DNA of 64,000 nt, from NCBI GenBank assembly GCA_949298575.1, contig CASFXH010000006.1, forward strand, positions 1 through 64,000, read 5' to 3'. The notes beneath the pieces were generated by a model. That model did not search any database. It was not told where the DNA came from and saw only the letters and a list, made by a program, of their open reading frames with translations. The DNA is from an uncultured Parabacteroides sp. (GTDB lineage Bacteria > Bacteroidota > Bacteroidia > Bacteroidales > Tannerellaceae). The position numbers were made by a program, and so were the translations under genes. This document shows positions 25,477-36,549 of the stretch, one piece after another (positions within the stretch are counted from its first letter, which is position 1; every line of letters begins with the position of its first letter).

Positions 25477-27231
25477 TTATTGTTTATAAATATAGTAGAA
25501 CCAATAGGTGTTGCCGAAAGACTGGTTGAGGAGGGCGGGCAGCCGCGGGTTCGTCCGGTTACTCAAGACCGCTTGCCGGTACGAAGCGAAGTTCTGGATC
25601 ACTTGCGCGGAGAGGTTGAAGCGTCGCCAATAGCTTACGTCTTGCTCCTCGAGCAGGATCACCGCCTCCTGGAAGCTCCTCGGCAGGGAGGGGAGGGCGG
25701 GCGTCCCGTAATAGGTCTCGATGAACTCGCGGAAGGCGGGCAAGTCCTTCGCCAGGAGATAGTAAACGCCAATGTAGTGGGCGGCCAGCGTATCGTCGGG
25801 CTTGCGGCTGAGGCGGGCTTTCAGGTCGGCGTCGAGCCCCGCGAGGTTCGCCAGGCCTTCCTCGGCCTGCCACATGGCCCTCTTCGGCCCGAGGATGGGG
25901 TCGCGCGCCACCGCGTCGTCGTCGTAGAGCAAGGCCCGGCGGCGTTCAGCCCAGTCGGCGTAGTGCCACGTGCGCGACAGGACGTCGAGGTATTTCTCCG
26001 CCACCTTGTATTCGCCGTTGATCAGGTTCGTCTCGGCCAGGCGCATGGTATGCCGGGCGCTGCCTTTCCCCGAGGCGATGATGTTGGCCTCGAAAGCGCA
26101 TTGCTGCGAGACGGCCACTTGCCCTGCCGTATAATAAAACTCACTGAGAAGGGTGGTCGTGGCGTAGGTCTTGTCCCACGCGAGGAGCAGGCCGTTGAGG
26201 CCGTGCTGGTCGTAGTCGAAGAGGTGTTCAGCCAGCAGGCCCTTCTCCGCGAGGGCTAGGTTGAGGTAATTAATATAAAGGAAGTTGTCGAGCGGACGGC
26301 GGCAGCGCTCCAGGACGCGATCCCATTGCCGCGTGCGGGTGTAGTAGTCCAGTTCTTCCAGGAAGTCGCTCTCGCGATGGCCGAACGTCTGGTAGCTTCC
26401 CCAGAAGATGAGGCCGAGCGTGATCAGCTGCGCGCCCAGTTCCAAGGCTTTCCGCCTCATGGTCCGCTCTCCGCCCCGCGGGCAGAAGCGGGCGATGAGC
26501 ATCGCCGCCGGGAGAAGGAGGAAGACAAGGTAGAGCGCCGGCGGCCCCGCCACCATTGGGTGGTAATACATCTCCGGCGTGAAGATGAACCGCGGGCCGT
26601 CCACCCACGTCAGCGAGACGCCCATCACCGCCAGCAGCGTGAACTCGCCGATCACGACGACCGCCCGCTTCCATCCCCCGCGGGCGTTCGTCAGCATTTC
26701 CCACAAGGCCATCACGCCCGCGAGCCAGCAAGCGACGGCGCCTCCCAACCAGAACACCACGACGACCGCCCCCACGGCATAAGCCCATCGCGCCCGTTCG
26801 CCCCGCAGCCCCACGTAAGGGCAAAAGGCCGCCGACGCCAAGGCGTAAGCGACCGTCCCGCCAAAGACGTAGTTGAAGTCCATCTGGATGAAAAACAAGG
26901 GGAAAAGGGGAAGCGCGTAGAGCAGGGGCCATTCGCGAGAGGGAGCGAGCGCTTGAATGACGTGCCGCCCCATGAGCAGGATGAGCGTCAGGAACGCGGC
27001 CACGACCGCGGGCCCTCCATAAGGGACGATGAAGAATTGTGTCAGCCACTCGCCCAGCCAGCGCGCGAAGCCGCCGGCGTACGCCATTCGCTCCAAGAAG
27101 TAGGGCAAGGTGTCTTGGAAAAGCTGGAACTGTTCCACGTAGAAGAGGTGGTATTTACCCAACCCATTCAACAGTAAGAGGAGCGCCGTGAACGTGAGTG
27201 TCGCTCCAAGGATCAACTTCGTGTTTCTCAT
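25477..27231 (-). CDS. DUF6057-like polytopic membrane protein
   Basis: 584 residues. The N-terminal half (to about residue 300) holds many hydrophobic helices, beginning LILGATLTFTALLLLLNGLG, with a loop FYVEQFQLFQDTLPYFLERM. The C-terminal half (DFLEELDYYTRTRQWDRVL onward) is soluble and helical, with tetratricopeptide-like pairs (AEKGLLAEHLFDYDQ, LINGEYKVAEKYLDVLSRTW). I associate this architecture with the Bacteroidales family DUF6057. Function unknown. It is first in a two-gene operon with the CxxCH lipoprotein and has its own promoter inside the suf terminator region. Confidence 0.75.
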   Translation of the reverse strand: MRNTKLILGATLTFTALLLLLNGLGKYHLFYVEQFQLFQDTLPYFLERMAYAGGFARWLGEWLTQFFIVPYGGPAVVAAFLTLILLMGRHVIQALAPSREWPLLYALPLFPLFFIQMDFNYVFGGTVAYALASAAFCPYVGLRGERARWAYAVGAVVVVFWLGGAVACWLAGVMALWEMLTNARGGWKRAVVVIGEFTLLAVMGVSLTWVDGPRFIFTPEMYYHPMVAGPPALYLVFLLLPAAMLIARFCPRGGERTMRRKALELGAQLITLGLIFWGSYQTFGHRESDFLEELDYYTRTRQWDRVLERCRRPLDNFLYINYLNLALAEKGLLAEHLFDYDQHGLNGLLLAWDKTYATTTLLSEFYYTAGQVAVSQQCAFEANIIASGKGSARHTMRLAETNLINGEYKVAEKYLDVLSRTWHYADWAERRRALLYDDDAVARDPILGPKRAMWQAEEGLANLAGLDADLKARLSRKPDDTLAAHYIGVYYLLAKDLPAFREFIETYYGTPALPSLPRSFQEAVILLEEQDVSYWRRFNLSAQVIQNFASYRQAVLSNRTNPRLPALLNQSFGNTYWFYYIYKQ

Positions 27232-27256
27232 GTCGTGCTTTATTAAAACGGTTGCG

Positions 27257-27287
27257 CGAAGATAACCTCTTCCCGCCAGCCGGGCAA
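27257..27287 (-). promoter_or_regulatory. promoter of the DUF6057 operon (TTG-20-TATCTTCG)
   Basis: Minus strand: TTG (27285-27287), 20 bases, TATCTTCG (27257-27264), 25 bases before ATG 27231. The TTG lies within an arm of the 27279-27317 hairpin. Confidence 0.55.
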
Positions 27288-27317
27288 CGCGTTCTTGGAA
27301 AAAACGCGTTGCCCGGC
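27279..27317 (-). terminator. 15-bp perfect stem-loop after sufD
   Basis: GCCGGGCAACGCGTT (27279-27293) and AACGCGTTGCCCGGC (27303-27317), loop of nine bases. It ends the suf operon in minus-strand direction but lacks a U tract, so Rho-independent efficiency is uncertain. It overlaps the -33 element of the next operon. Confidence 0.65.
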
Positions 27318-27333
27318 GATCGGGTGAGGCGCT

Positions 27334-28683
27334 TTATCGGCAGATGCCGCAACCGGCGCATTTGGCCAGCTCGCCCCGGAAGCGTTTCTCGACCAGCCTG
27401 TGAAGCCGCTCTTTCAACGCCTCGACGCGGACGTGCTCGATCACGTCGGCCGTGAAGGCGACGCTCAAGAGCGTCCGGGCCTCCTCGAGGGCGATGCCGC
27501 GGCTCCGCATGTAGAAGAGGGCCTCCTCGTCGAGTTGGCCAGTGCTCATGCCGTGCGAGCACTTCACGTCGTCGGCGTAGATCTCCAGCTGGGGCTTGCT
27601 GTACATCCTCGCCTCGCGGGTGGCGCAGAGGTTGCGGTTGCTTTGGTAAGCCTCTGTCTTCTCGGCGCCTTCCTTCACGAGGATACGCCCGCTGAAGGCG
27701 CCCACCGCCTGGTCGTTGAGCACGTACTTGAAGAGCTCGTCGCTGTGGCAGCGGGCGACGGCGTGGGTGAGGTGGGTGTACGTGTCGAGGCGTTGCTCCT
27801 GGTCGAGGATGGCCATGCCGGCGAGGGTGGTCGCGGCGCCCTCGCCCGCCAGCTCGACGCGGTAGTTGTTGCGGGTCTGGCCGTTCGTGAGGGTGATGCC
27901 GTTCACCACGGCGACCGACGACGCCTCCTGCCGCATGAAGAAGGACGAGAAGCGCGTGGTCGAGCCGTTACTCTCCTCCAGGTCGTAGTAGTCGAACGAC
28001 GCCCCTTCGCCCACGAAGGCCTCGATCACTTGGTTGCCCAAGAAGCGGACCGTGTCGATCGAATGGTCGCAGACGATGAGCTTCACCTCGGCTCTCGGCT
28101 CGACGACCACGAGGACGCGGCGGTTGGCCATCATGTCGACATCGCCGCGGAAGATGTTCACCAACTGGATCGGTCGCTCGACGACGACGCCCCGCGGGAC
28201 GTAGACCGCGAACCCGTCTTGGGCGAACATCGTGTTGAGGGCGACAAGCCCGTCGCGGTCCGTCCGCGCCAGTTGCCCATAATAGCGGGCGACGAGCTCC
28301 GGCCGCTCCGCCGCGAGGGCCCTGAGGCTGCCGATGTAGACCCCTTCCGGCACGTGCGCCTTGGGAAGGGCTCGCTCGTGAAACGAGTCGTTGACCATGA
28401 AATAAAGCGAGGTGCTGAGGTTCGGGACGTCGCAGCGGAAGACGTCCTGAGGGTCGACGGGAATTTCCAGCCGATTGAGGTTCAGTCCGTAATCAGGGGC
28501 GAACGCCTTGGCCACGTCCGTCCGCCTGTAATCCTCCTCCGTCGTCGAGGGGAATCCGAGCCGCTCGAAGTCGGCGAAAGCCCGCGCGCGAGGGGCGTTG
28601 AGGGGCGCCGCGCTTTTCCGGCACACCATGTCCTCGCACGTCGTGAAGAGGTCGATGTATTGTCGTGCTGCATTCATAGGCAT
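27334..28683 (-). CDS. sufD: Fe-S cluster assembly protein SufD
   Basis: 449 residues of the SufB/SufD beta-helix family, the scaffold partner of SufB and SufC. N-terminus resembles SufD (FERLGFPSTTEEDYRRTDV), and the core has GITLTNGQTRNNYRVELAGEG, DVKCSHGMSTGQLDEEALFY and RSRGIALEEARTLL, which are typical. It ends KCAGCGICR, a CxxCxxC tail. ATG 28683 lies five bases after the sufC stop; ATG 28677 is an alternative. Last suf gene in the window: no sufS or sufE follows. Confidence 0.93.
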   Translation of the reverse strand: MPMNAARQYIDLFTTCEDMVCRKSAAPLNAPRARAFADFERLGFPSTTEEDYRRTDVAKAFAPDYGLNLNRLEIPVDPQDVFRCDVPNLSTSLYFMVNDSFHERALPKAHVPEGVYIGSLRALAAERPELVARYYGQLARTDRDGLVALNTMFAQDGFAVYVPRGVVVERPIQLVNIFRGDVDMMANRRVLVVVEPRAEVKLIVCDHSIDTVRFLGNQVIEAFVGEGASFDYYDLEESNGSTTRFSSFFMRQEASSVAVVNGITLTNGQTRNNYRVELAGEGAATTLAGMAILDQEQRLDTYTHLTHAVARCHSDELFKYVLNDQAVGAFSGRILVKEGAEKTEAYQSNRNLCATREARMYSKPQLEIYADDVKCSHGMSTGQLDEEALFYMRSRGIALEEARTLLSVAFTADVIEHVRVEALKERLHRLVEKRFRGELAKCAGCGICR

Positions 28684-28688
28684 AGGGC

Positions 28689-29438
<750 letters not shown>

Positions 29439-29539
29439 ATCCGTATGCTTTCTATTTCGTTTATCTTTTTAAATCTTTCACGCGCTCCGCTCGGAGCTTA
29501 CTGTCGCCTCCGCTCGGAGCTGATTGTCGATTCCGATTG

Positions 29540-29693
29540 TTCGACCCGATCGAACCGAGTTGTTCGACTCGATCGAACCGAAGCGTTCGACCCGATCGAA
29601 CCGAGCGATTCGACCCGATCGAACCGAAGCGTTCGACCCGATCGAACCGAGTTGTTCGACCCGATCGAACCGAGCGATTCGATCCGATCGAAC
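29540..29693. repeat. tandem array C within the suf operon (6.7 x 23 bp)
   Basis: Six full 23-base units starting at 29540, 29563, 29586, 29609, 29632 and 29655, plus 16 bases from 29678. The core of each unit is the inverted repeat GTTCGA-CCCGA-TCGAAC; unit 2 has CTCGA and the last TCCGA in the centre. The linkers alternate among CCGAGTTG, CCGAAGCG and CCGAGCGA. A 23-base period excludes a repeated peptide. The array fills most of the 289-base gap between sufB and sufC. Confidence 0.9.
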
Positions 29694-29727
29694 AAAATGC
29701 CTCGCGTTTCACGCGGGAAATCCCTCT

Positions 29728-31173
29728 TTAGCCCACGCTCCCCTCCAGAGAGACGCTGAGGAGCTTTTGCGCCTCGACGGCGAACTCCATCGGGAGCTTG
29801 TTCATCACCTCGCGGGCGTAGCCGTTGACGATGAGCCCCACGGCCTCCTCGACCGAGATGCCTCGTTGCTGGCAGTAGAAGAGTTGCTCCTCGCTGATCT
29901 TGCTCGTCGTCGCCTCGTGTTCCACCACGGCCGTCTCGTTCTGGATGTCGGCGTAGGGGAAGGTGTGGGCGCCGCAGGTGGGGCTGAGCAAGAGGCTGTC
30001 GCACTGGCTGTGATTGCGAGCGCCCTCGGCCCGCGGGGCGATTTTGACGAGGCCCCGGTAGCTGTTCTGGCTGTGGCCGGCGGAGATGCCTTTCGAGACG
30101 ATCGTGCTGCGCGTCTCGCGGCCCAGGTGGACCATCTTCGTGCCCGTGTCGGCCTGTTGGTAATTGTTGGTCACGGCGACCGAGTAGAACTCGCCCACCG
30201 AATGGTCGCCGGCCAGGACGCAGCTGGGGTATTTCCAGGTGATGGCGGAGCCCGTCTCGACCTGTGTCCAGGAGATCTTGCTGTAGTCGCCGCGGCAGAG
30301 CCCTCGCTTGGTGACGAAGTTGTAGATGCCGCCCCGGCCTTCCTTGTCGCCTGGGTACCAGTTCTGGACGGTCGAGTATTTCACCTCCGCCCTCTCCTCG
30401 GCGATGATCTCGACGATGGCGGCGTGCAGCTGGTTCTCGTCGCGCATCGGGGCGGTGCATCCCTCGAGGTAGCTGACGTAGGCGTCGTCGTCGGCCACGA
30501 TCAGCGTGCGCTCGAACTGGCCGGTGTTCGCCGCGTTGATGCGGAAGTAGGTGCTCAGCTCCATCGGGCATCGGACGCCTTTGGGGATGTAGACAAACGA
30601 GCCGTCGGAGAATACCGCCGAGTTGAGCGCCGCGTAGAAGTTGTCGCGATAGCCGACGACCTTCCCCAAGTACTTGCGCACCAAGTCGGGGTGGTTCTTG
30701 ACCGCCTCGCTGAACGAGCTGAAGATGATGCCCTTCTCGGCGAGCGTCTCCTTGAAGGTTGTCTTGACGGAGACGCTGTCCATCACGGCGTCGACGGCCA
30801 TGCCGGCGAGGTGTTTTTGCTCCTCGAGGGGGATGCCCAGCTTGTCGAAGGTCTTGAGCAGCTCGGGGTCCACCTCGTCCATGCTTTTCGGCCCCTCCTT
30901 TTTCTTGGGGGCGGCGTAGTAAATGATGTCTTGGAAATCAATCTCCGGGATATTTAAATGGCCCCATCGAGGGACCTCCAAGGTCTGCCAATAGCGGAAC
31001 GCCTTCAGGCGGAACTCGAGCAGCCACTCCGGCTCTTCCTTCTTGGCGGAGATGAGGCGGATGGTCTCCTCGTCGAGCCCTCGGTGGATGACGTCCGTAT
31101 CGATGTCGGTGACGAAGCCATACTTGTAATCGCCTTTGGTGACCTCGTCCAATATTTGATTCGATTCTTGCAT
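29728..31173 (-). CDS. sufB: Fe-S cluster assembly protein SufB
   Basis: 481 residues, the normal SufB length. Conserved segments: [78 protein letters not shown] (with the Cys used in cluster assembly) and [18 protein letters not shown]. SufB is the main scaffold on which the nascent Fe-S cluster is built. ATG 31173 gives the standard N-terminus; 44 AT-rich bases separate it from the cvpA-like gene. Confidence 0.96.
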   Translation of the reverse strand: MQESNQILDEVTKGDYKYGFVTDIDTDVIHRGLDEETIRLISAKKEEPEWLLEFRLKAFRYWQTLEVPRWGHLNIPEIDFQDIIYYAAPKKKEGPKSMDEVDPELLKTFDKLGIPLEEQKHLAGMAVDAVMDSVSVKTTFKETLAEKGIIFSSFSEAVKNHPDLVRKYLGKVVGYRDNFYAALNSAVFSDGSFVYIPKGVRCPMELSTYFRINAANTGQFERTLIVADDDAYVSYLEGCTAPMRDENQLHAAIVEIIAEERAEVKYSTVQNWYPGDKEGRGGIYNFVTKRGLCRGDYSKISWTQVETGSAITWKYPSCVLAGDHSVGEFYSVAVTNNYQQADTGTKMVHLGRETRSTIVSKGISAGHSQNSYRGLVKIAPRAEGARNHSQCDSLLLSPTCGAHTFPYADIQNETAVVEHEATTSKISEEQLFYCQQRGISVEEAVGLIVNGYAREVMNKLPMEFAVEAQKLLSVSLEGSVG

Positions 31174-31217
31174 ATAACCTACCTTATATTATCTATACCT
31201 TATCTTATAAAGAAAGC

Positions 31218-31709
31218 TCACGATTGGTTCAAGAGCGGGTTCCCGTAGTAGAAGGTCGGGATCAGGTCGACGACCGGGAGGTAAAGCCTCGACTCGACCT
31301 TCGCCTCCCGTGAGATCAGGACTGATCCCTTGTCGACGATCTCCAGCCCGTTCAGGAACAGGCTCATGAAGGCGACGATAAAGACCAGGCCGACGAGCCC
31401 GCCGCCTAAGTGGTTCAGCAGGCCGAGCGGCGTGACGTCGATCACGTGGTTCAGGATCTCGCTCGCCAGCGCCAAGACGCCCAGGATCAAGAAGAATCCC
31501 AGGACATAGCAGATGATCGAGACGCCTTCTTCCGGGAACCATCCCAACGCCAGGATATATCCTCTTAGCCAATCGGCGACCTCTCCGCAGAAGAAGATCG
31601 CCAAAAGCAGGGCTATAAGTGAAACAACCTGTTTGATGAAACCATCAAACAGGCCTTTCACGAATCCGATCCCCGCTAGGCAGAGTAGCGTAATATCTAG
31701 CCAATTCAT
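31218..31709 (-). CDS. CvpA-family inner-membrane protein
   Basis: 163 residues with four hydrophobic segments (start [19 protein letters not shown], then [51 protein letters not shown]), the layout of CvpA/colicin V production family proteins. Biochemical role unclear; linked to envelope stress and cell-surface processes elsewhere. ATG 31709 overlaps the infB stop in ATGA, so translation is coupled. Confidence 0.85.
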   Translation of the reverse strand: MNWLDITLLCLAGIGFVKGLFDGFIKQVVSLIALLLAIFFCGEVADWLRGYILALGWFPEEGVSIICYVLGFFLILGVLALASEILNHVIDVTPLGLLNHLGGGLVGLVFIVAFMSLFLNGLEIVDKGSVLISREAKVESRLYLPVVDLIPTFYYGNPLLNQS

Positions 31710-34657
31710 AACGTCTTCTTCACTTCCGTCTCCTCGTAAGCCTCGATGATGTCGCCTACCTGGATGTCGTTGAAGTTGTTGATGTTGAGGCCGCAATCTT
31801 GCCCGGCGACGACTTCCTTGGCGTCGTCCTTGAAGCGCTTCAGCGAACCCAGCTCGCCGGAATGGATCACGATGCCATCGCGGATCACGCGGACCTTGTT
31901 CGTCCGTTTGATCTTGCCTTCCTTCACCATACAGCCCGCGACCGAACCGACCTTCGAGATCTTGAAGACTTGAAGCACCTCGACGTTTGCCGTGACCTCT
32001 TCCTTGATCTCAGGCGAGAGCATGCCTTCCATCGCGCTCTTCACGTCGTTGATCGCGTCGTAAATGATGGAATACAAACGGATCTCGACGCCTTCCCGTT
32101 CGGCGTTCCGACGGGCTTGTTGCGATGGGCGCACTTGGAAACCAATGATGATCGCGTTCGAGGCGGCCGCCAAGACCACGTCTGATTCCGAGATCTGCCC
32201 GACGGCCTTGTGGATCACGTTCACTTGGATCTCCTCCGTCGACAGCCGGATCAACGAGTCGGAAAGCGCCTCGACGGAGCCATCCACGTCGCCTTTGACA
32301 ATCACGTTCAATTCTTGGAAGTTCCCGACCGCGATCCGTCGACCGATATCGTCCAATGTCAGCATCTTCTGTGTCCGCAAGCCCAACTCCCGTTGCAATT
32401 GTTCGCGGCGGTTCGCGATCTCGCGCGCTTCTTGCTCCGTCTCCAAGACGTGGAACGTATCGCCCGCTTGCGGCGCGCCGTCCAAGCCCAGGATCAAGAC
32501 GGGTTCGGAAGGACCGGCCTCGGTCACCCGTTGGTTACGCTCGTTGAACATCGCCTTGATTCGTCCGTGATGCGTACCCGCCAAGACGATGTCGCCCATT
32601 TTGAGCGTGCCGTTCTCGACCAATACCGTCGCGATGTACCCCCTTCCTTTATCCAAAGACGACTCGATGACCGAACCGGTCGCGCGCCGTTTGGGGTTCG
32701 CTTTCAAGTCCAGAAGGTCCGCTTCCAGTAAGACTTTCTCCAGCAAGTCCTCTACGCCGATTCCCTTCTTGGCGGAAATCTCTTGGCATTGGTATTTGCC
32801 GCCCCAGTCCTCGACGAGGTAATTCATGTTCGCCAGCTCCTCCTTGATCTTGTCCGGATTAGCGTGTGGCTTATCGATCTTGTTGATCGCGAAAACGATG
32901 GGGACACCCGCGGCTGAGGCATGATTGATCGCCTCGACGGTCTGCGGCATGACATTGTCGTCGGCCGCGACAATAATGATCGCGATGTCCGTCACCTTAG
33001 CGCCCCGGGCACGCATCGCCGTAAAGGCTTCGTGGCCAGGCGTGTCTAAGAACGTGATCCGACGCCCGTTGGGCAATTTGACATTGTAGGCGCCAATGTG
33101 CTGAGTGATTCCACCGGCCTCGCCCGCGATGACGTTCGCGTTCCGGATGTTATCCAACAAAGAGGTTTTACCGTGATCGACGTGTCCCATGACGGTGACA
33201 ATCGGCGGTCTGGGAACCCAATCCTCCTCATTGTCTTCCTCCTCGTCCGCCTGGATCGCCTCGATGACGTCCGCGCTGACATATTCCGTCTTGAACCCGA
33301 ATTCTTCCGCCACGATGTTGATGGTCTCCGCGTCCAGCCGCTGGTTGATGGAAACCATCAGGCCCAAGCTCATACACGTGCCGATGACTTCCGTCACAGG
33401 GACATCCATCATGTTCGCCAAGTCGTTAGCGGTAACGAATTCTGTCAATTTCAGGATTTTGCTTTCATTTTCTTCTTGAGCTTGCAGTTCGTGTTCCCGT
33501 TTGATAGCCGCGTCACGTTTGTCTCGGCGGTATTTTGCGCCCTTATTGCTTTTTGTTCCTTTTCCGGTCAGGCGGGCCAAGGTCTCCTTGATCTGCTTTT
33601 GAACATCCTCATCGCTTACTTCCGTCTTGATCGGCTTTTTCAAGCGTTGCTTCCGATCCCGGTCGTCGTTACGGTTCGAGCGGGAGTAATTGTTGCCCTG
33701 TTGGTTGCCAATGTTATTTACGTCAATGCGATCTTTCTTGATGCGTTTGCGCTTTTTCTTTCCTTCGCCTTCTTCTGGAGAAGCCGTCGTGGATTTGTTC
33801 GCGTTGGCCTCTTTCGTCGCGTTGAAATTCGAGGAAGGTTTAAAAGAGGTATTCGAGGAGAAACGGTTGTTGTTATTCCTCAATTTCTCGTCTCGTTCCT
33901 TTCTCCGTTCTTCTTTCGTCTTTTTCTTCGGACGTGTCGATTGGTTCAGGGCATCCAGGTCGATCTTCCCGGTGACTTTTATTTTAGACTCGATTTTAGA
34001 CGAGCCCAAACGGAACAAGGTGTCGTCTTGGGTTGGCTCGCTCTCTGTCTTCGCTTCGGGCGTTTCCGTCTCTGAAGGCTCTTCCGCTTTTTCCGGCGCC
34101 TCTATGGTTGTTTCCTCCTCGACGGTTTCTTTTGGTTGTTCCGTTTCTTGTTCAGCGATTGTGTTTTTGGATTCTTCCTTTTCCATAACGGTTGACGTTT
34201 CAGGGGTATTCGCGGGAATCTCCTCAGTCGTAACGACCTTGGCCTCTGCCTCTTCGTTTGCCGGTTCGATAGGAGATTGCTCTATCGAATCATCCGTTTG
34301 CTCCGAAGGCGCAGGGTCCTGCTTCTTGTTCCCATCCAGATCGATATGTCCTTTTGTCACGATTTTGGGCTTATACTCATCTGGTATTTCTGTTTTTATT
34401 TCAACGATCTCGTTCTCGTTCTCTTTCTTTGAACTGAATCGGTTTTCTTTGTTCGCTTTTCTTTCGTCCGCGGAAGTCGTCACCTCCTTATCGATCAAGT
34501 CTTTTCCAAACTCTTTCACTAACAAGGCGTATTGCTCGTCGCTTATTCTCGTATTTGGATTGTCTTCTACTTGGAAGCCTTTCTTGTGTAGGAACTCAAC
34601 CACCGTGTTGATTCCCACCTTCAATTTTCTTTGTACTTGTATTAATTTTATAGGCAT
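31706..34657 (-). CDS. infB: translation initiation factor IF-2
   Basis: 983 residues. A short N-terminal IF2_N domain ([20 protein letters not shown]) is followed by about 400 residues of low-complexity Glu/Thr/Lys-rich sequence, typical of Bacteroidetes IF-2. A second IF2_N-like helical segment precedes the G domain (GHVDHGKTS near residue 487, DTPGHEAF near 542, NKID near 590), and domains II-IV end in a C-terminal initiator-tRNA-binding part. IF-2 delivers fMet-tRNA to the 30S subunit. It lies 20 bases after nusA and overlaps cvpA by four bases. Confidence 0.97.
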   Translation of the reverse strand: MPIKLIQVQRKLKVGINTVVEFLHKKGFQVEDNPNTRISDEQYALLVKEFGKDLIDKEVTTSADERKANKENRFSSKKENENEIVEIKTEIPDEYKPKIVTKGHIDLDGNKKQDPAPSEQTDDSIEQSPIEPANEEAEAKVVTTEEIPANTPETSTVMEKEESKNTIAEQETEQPKETVEEETTIEAPEKAEEPSETETPEAKTESEPTQDDTLFRLGSSKIESKIKVTGKIDLDALNQSTRPKKKTKEERRKERDEKLRNNNNRFSSNTSFKPSSNFNATKEANANKSTTASPEEGEGKKKRKRIKKDRIDVNNIGNQQGNNYSRSNRNDDRDRKQRLKKPIKTEVSDEDVQKQIKETLARLTGKGTKSNKGAKYRRDKRDAAIKREHELQAQEENESKILKLTEFVTANDLANMMDVPVTEVIGTCMSLGLMVSINQRLDAETINIVAEEFGFKTEYVSADVIEAIQADEEEDNEEDWVPRPPIVTVMGHVDHGKTSLLDNIRNANVIAGEAGGITQHIGAYNVKLPNGRRITFLDTPGHEAFTAMRARGAKVTDIAIIIVAADDNVMPQTVEAINHASAAGVPIVFAINKIDKPHANPDKIKEELANMNYLVEDWGGKYQCQEISAKKGIGVEDLLEKVLLEADLLDLKANPKRRATGSVIESSLDKGRGYIATVLVENGTLKMGDIVLAGTHHGRIKAMFNERNQRVTEAGPSEPVLILGLDGAPQAGDTFHVLETEQEAREIANRREQLQRELGLRTQKMLTLDDIGRRIAVGNFQELNVIVKGDVDGSVEALSDSLIRLSTEEIQVNVIHKAVGQISESDVVLAAASNAIIIGFQVRPSQQARRNAEREGVEIRLYSIIYDAINDVKSAMEGMLSPEIKEEVTANVEVLQVFKISKVGSVAGCMVKEGKIKRTNKVRVIRDGIVIHSGELGSLKRFKDDAKEVVAGQDCGLNINNFNDIQVGDIIEAYEETEVKKTL

Positions 34658-34677
34658 ACTAAACTTTGTCGTAAAAC

Positions 34678-35943
34678 TTAATTATTTTCCTCATCCTCAA
34701 ATTCCGCGGACAGGATTCTTAACACGTCATCAACGGTTTGTTCCTCGAGGTCCGCACGCTCCACGATATCATCACGATTCATGGCCAAGACATTCTTAGC
34801 GGTGTAGCAACCGATGTTTTTCAAGGCTTCAATGACCCAGCCATCGATCTCGTCCGCGAACTCATCCAAGTAAATATCTTCCTCGTCCGCCTCGTCGATA
34901 TCCCGGAAAACATCGATGGTGTATTCCGTCAACATGGACGCCAGCTTGATATTTAAACCGCCTTTACCGATCGCCAATGAAACTTCTTCCGGGCGAAGGT
35001 ATACTTCCGCTTTGCGTTCCGCCTCATTGATCCGGATGGAAGAGATCCGGGCGGGACTTAATGCCCGTTGAATGAATAATGAAATATTGGACGTGTAATT
35101 GATGACGTCGATATTCTCGTTTCTCAATTCCCGGACGATCCCATGGATGCGCGAACCCTTCATGCCGACGCAGGCGCCGACCGGATCGATGCGGTCGTCA
35201 TACGACTCGACCGCTACTTTCGCGCGCTCTCCCGGAATGCGGGCGATCGCTTTGATGGTGATCAGGCCATCATTGATTTCCGGAACCTCCAATTCAAACA
35301 AACGTTGCAAGAAGGCCTTATCGGTTCTTGAGAGGATAATCTTCAGGTTATTGTTTACATTGTCTACCCGCAAGACCACGGCACGAACCGTCTCACCTTT
35401 CCGGTAGAAGTCGGTCGGGATTTGCTCGGATTTTGGTAAGAGCAATTCGTTCCCGTCGTCATCCAACAAAAGGATTTCCTTTTTCCAAACCTGATAGACC
35501 TCTGCGGCGATGATCGTCCCGATCCGGTCTTTGTATTTCGCGAATAAGTTATCCTTTTGCAATTCCAGGATTTTGGACGCCAATGTTTGGCGCAGATTCA
35601 AGATCGCGCGCCGGCCAAAGTCCGCGAAATGGACCTCGTCTGTCACTTCTTCTCCCACTTCGCAATCCGCGTCAATCTTACGGGCCTCACTCAAGGTCAG
35701 CTGCAAGTTTGGGTCTTCCAGCTTATCGTCGGCCACGACCGTACGGTTTCGCCAGATCTCGAAATCACCTTTCTCCGGATTGATGATCACGTCATAGTTC
35801 TCATCCGTACCAAACATTTTCGCGATCACGTTGCGGAAGGATTCTTCCAAGACACTGATCATCGTATCCTTATCAATGTTCTTCAACTCCTTGAACTCCG
35901 CAAGGGTGTCGATCATGCTGATTGTTTCTGTTTTCTTGGCCAT
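34678..35943 (-). CDS. nusA: transcription termination/antitermination factor NusA
   Basis: 421 residues. N-terminal polymerase-binding domain, S1 domain, then KH domains with [19 protein letters not shown] and [16 protein letters not shown]. The C-terminus ends with one acidic helix-hairpin region ([19 protein letters not shown]). NusA modulates RNA polymerase pausing and Rho-dependent termination. It follows rimP after 4 bases. Confidence 0.97.
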   Translation of the reverse strand: MAKKTETISMIDTLAEFKELKNIDKDTMISVLEESFRNVIAKMFGTDENYDVIINPEKGDFEIWRNRTVVADDKLEDPNLQLTLSEARKIDADCEVGEEVTDEVHFADFGRRAILNLRQTLASKILELQKDNLFAKYKDRIGTIIAAEVYQVWKKEILLLDDDGNELLLPKSEQIPTDFYRKGETVRAVVLRVDNVNNNLKIILSRTDKAFLQRLFELEVPEINDGLITIKAIARIPGERAKVAVESYDDRIDPVGACVGMKGSRIHGIVRELRNENIDVINYTSNISLFIQRALSPARISSIRINEAERKAEVYLRPEEVSLAIGKGGLNIKLASMLTEYTIDVFRDIDEADEEDIYLDEFADEIDGWVIEALKNIGCYTAKNVLAMNRDDIVERADLEEQTVDDVLRILSAEFEDEENN

Positions 35944-35947
35944 ATTT

Positions 35948-36415
35948 TTATTTGAATCTTATTAAATATTTCGTCTGTTTAATCTCATTATAGGGATAGG
36001 AGAGGTCTTCCTCCACTTCGCTTTTCCGCTTGGCGCCCTCCAGTTTGACTTTCTTGACTGTCGTGACGACGATCCCTTGCTCGTCGGCTGATTTCAGGAC
36101 GCCGGTCACTTTCCCTCCGCCGTTTAGCCAGACTTCCACCTCGTTGCCGACGTTCTTTTGGTATTGCCGCAAGCATTTGAAGGGCGAGGTGAGACCTACC
36201 GAGCCGACTTCCAAGTCGAAGTCCGCCAACTCATCGCCCAATTGTTGTTCAAGGTAATTGTTCAATTCGACGCAATCGTCTATGCTGACTGCCTTGTCGT
36301 TATCGATTTCCACGACGATAGCGTTGTCGGGTTGGAATGTTACGTCAATCAAATAATTATCCGAGTCTTTTAATTTGTTCTCGATTAACCGAACCAATGT
36401 CTCTTTATCTACCAT
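35948..36415 (-). CDS. rimP: ribosome maturation factor RimP
   Basis: 155 residues, needed for 30S maturation. Features: AIVVEIDNDKAVSIDDCVEL and LEVGSVGLTSPFKCLRQYQK (the G-S-x-G-L-x-x-P-L/F motif), with a C-terminal Sm-like domain (GGGKVTGVLKSADEQGIVV). ATG 36415 (MVDKETLVRLIENKL) is preferred over the upstream in-frame codon, because the -7 box lies just upstream. First gene of rimP-nusA-infB-cvpA-sufBCD. Confidence 0.93.
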   Translation of the reverse strand: MVDKETLVRLIENKLKDSDNYLIDVTFQPDNAIVVEIDNDKAVSIDDCVELNNYLEQQLGDELADFDLEVGSVGLTSPFKCLRQYQKNVGNEVEVWLNGGGKVTGVLKSADEQGIVVTTVKKVKLEGAKRKSEVEEDLSYPYNEIKQTKYLIRFK

Positions 36416-36436
36416 ATCTTTTGTTGAAAATGATCG

Positions 36437-36467
36437 CAAATTTAGCAAGAATCAATTACTTATGCAA
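36437..36467 (-). promoter_or_regulatory. rimP operon promoter (TTG-20-TAAATTTG)
   Basis: Minus strand TTG (36465-36467), 20 bases, TAAATTTG (36437-36444): exact consensus, 21 bases before ATG 36415. Likely drives rimP-nusA-infB-cvpA and perhaps suf. Confidence 0.75.
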
Positions 36468-36510
36468 TTGAGCAAGGGAAAAGCACGTGCTCGACGTGTA
36501 TTGATGCAAG

Positions 36511-36540
36511 AAAAAAGTCTCACGGAAGAACCGTGAGACT
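36511..36540 (-). terminator. terminator of tRNA-Met
   Basis: Minus strand AGTCTCACGG-ttctt-CCGTGAGACT (36516-36540) followed by six T residues, right after the tRNA. Confidence 0.85.
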
Positions 36541-36549
36541 TATCTTACG

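Noticed and set aside
29540-29693. Repeat-containing protein coding (Asp-Arg/Ser-Asn-Arg peptides in several frames)
   Set aside because: The period is 23 bases, so frames rotate; all frames stay open by composition only. The array lies between sufB and sufC.
29524-30957. 477-codon frame antisense to sufB, and a similar one over sufD (27400-28719)
   Set aside because: No family features; mirrored by well-conserved SufB and SufD.
31174-31217. Riboswitch or attenuator before sufB
   Set aside because: Only 44 AT-rich bases with a 16-base direct repeat (ACCTTAT...); too short for a structured regulator.
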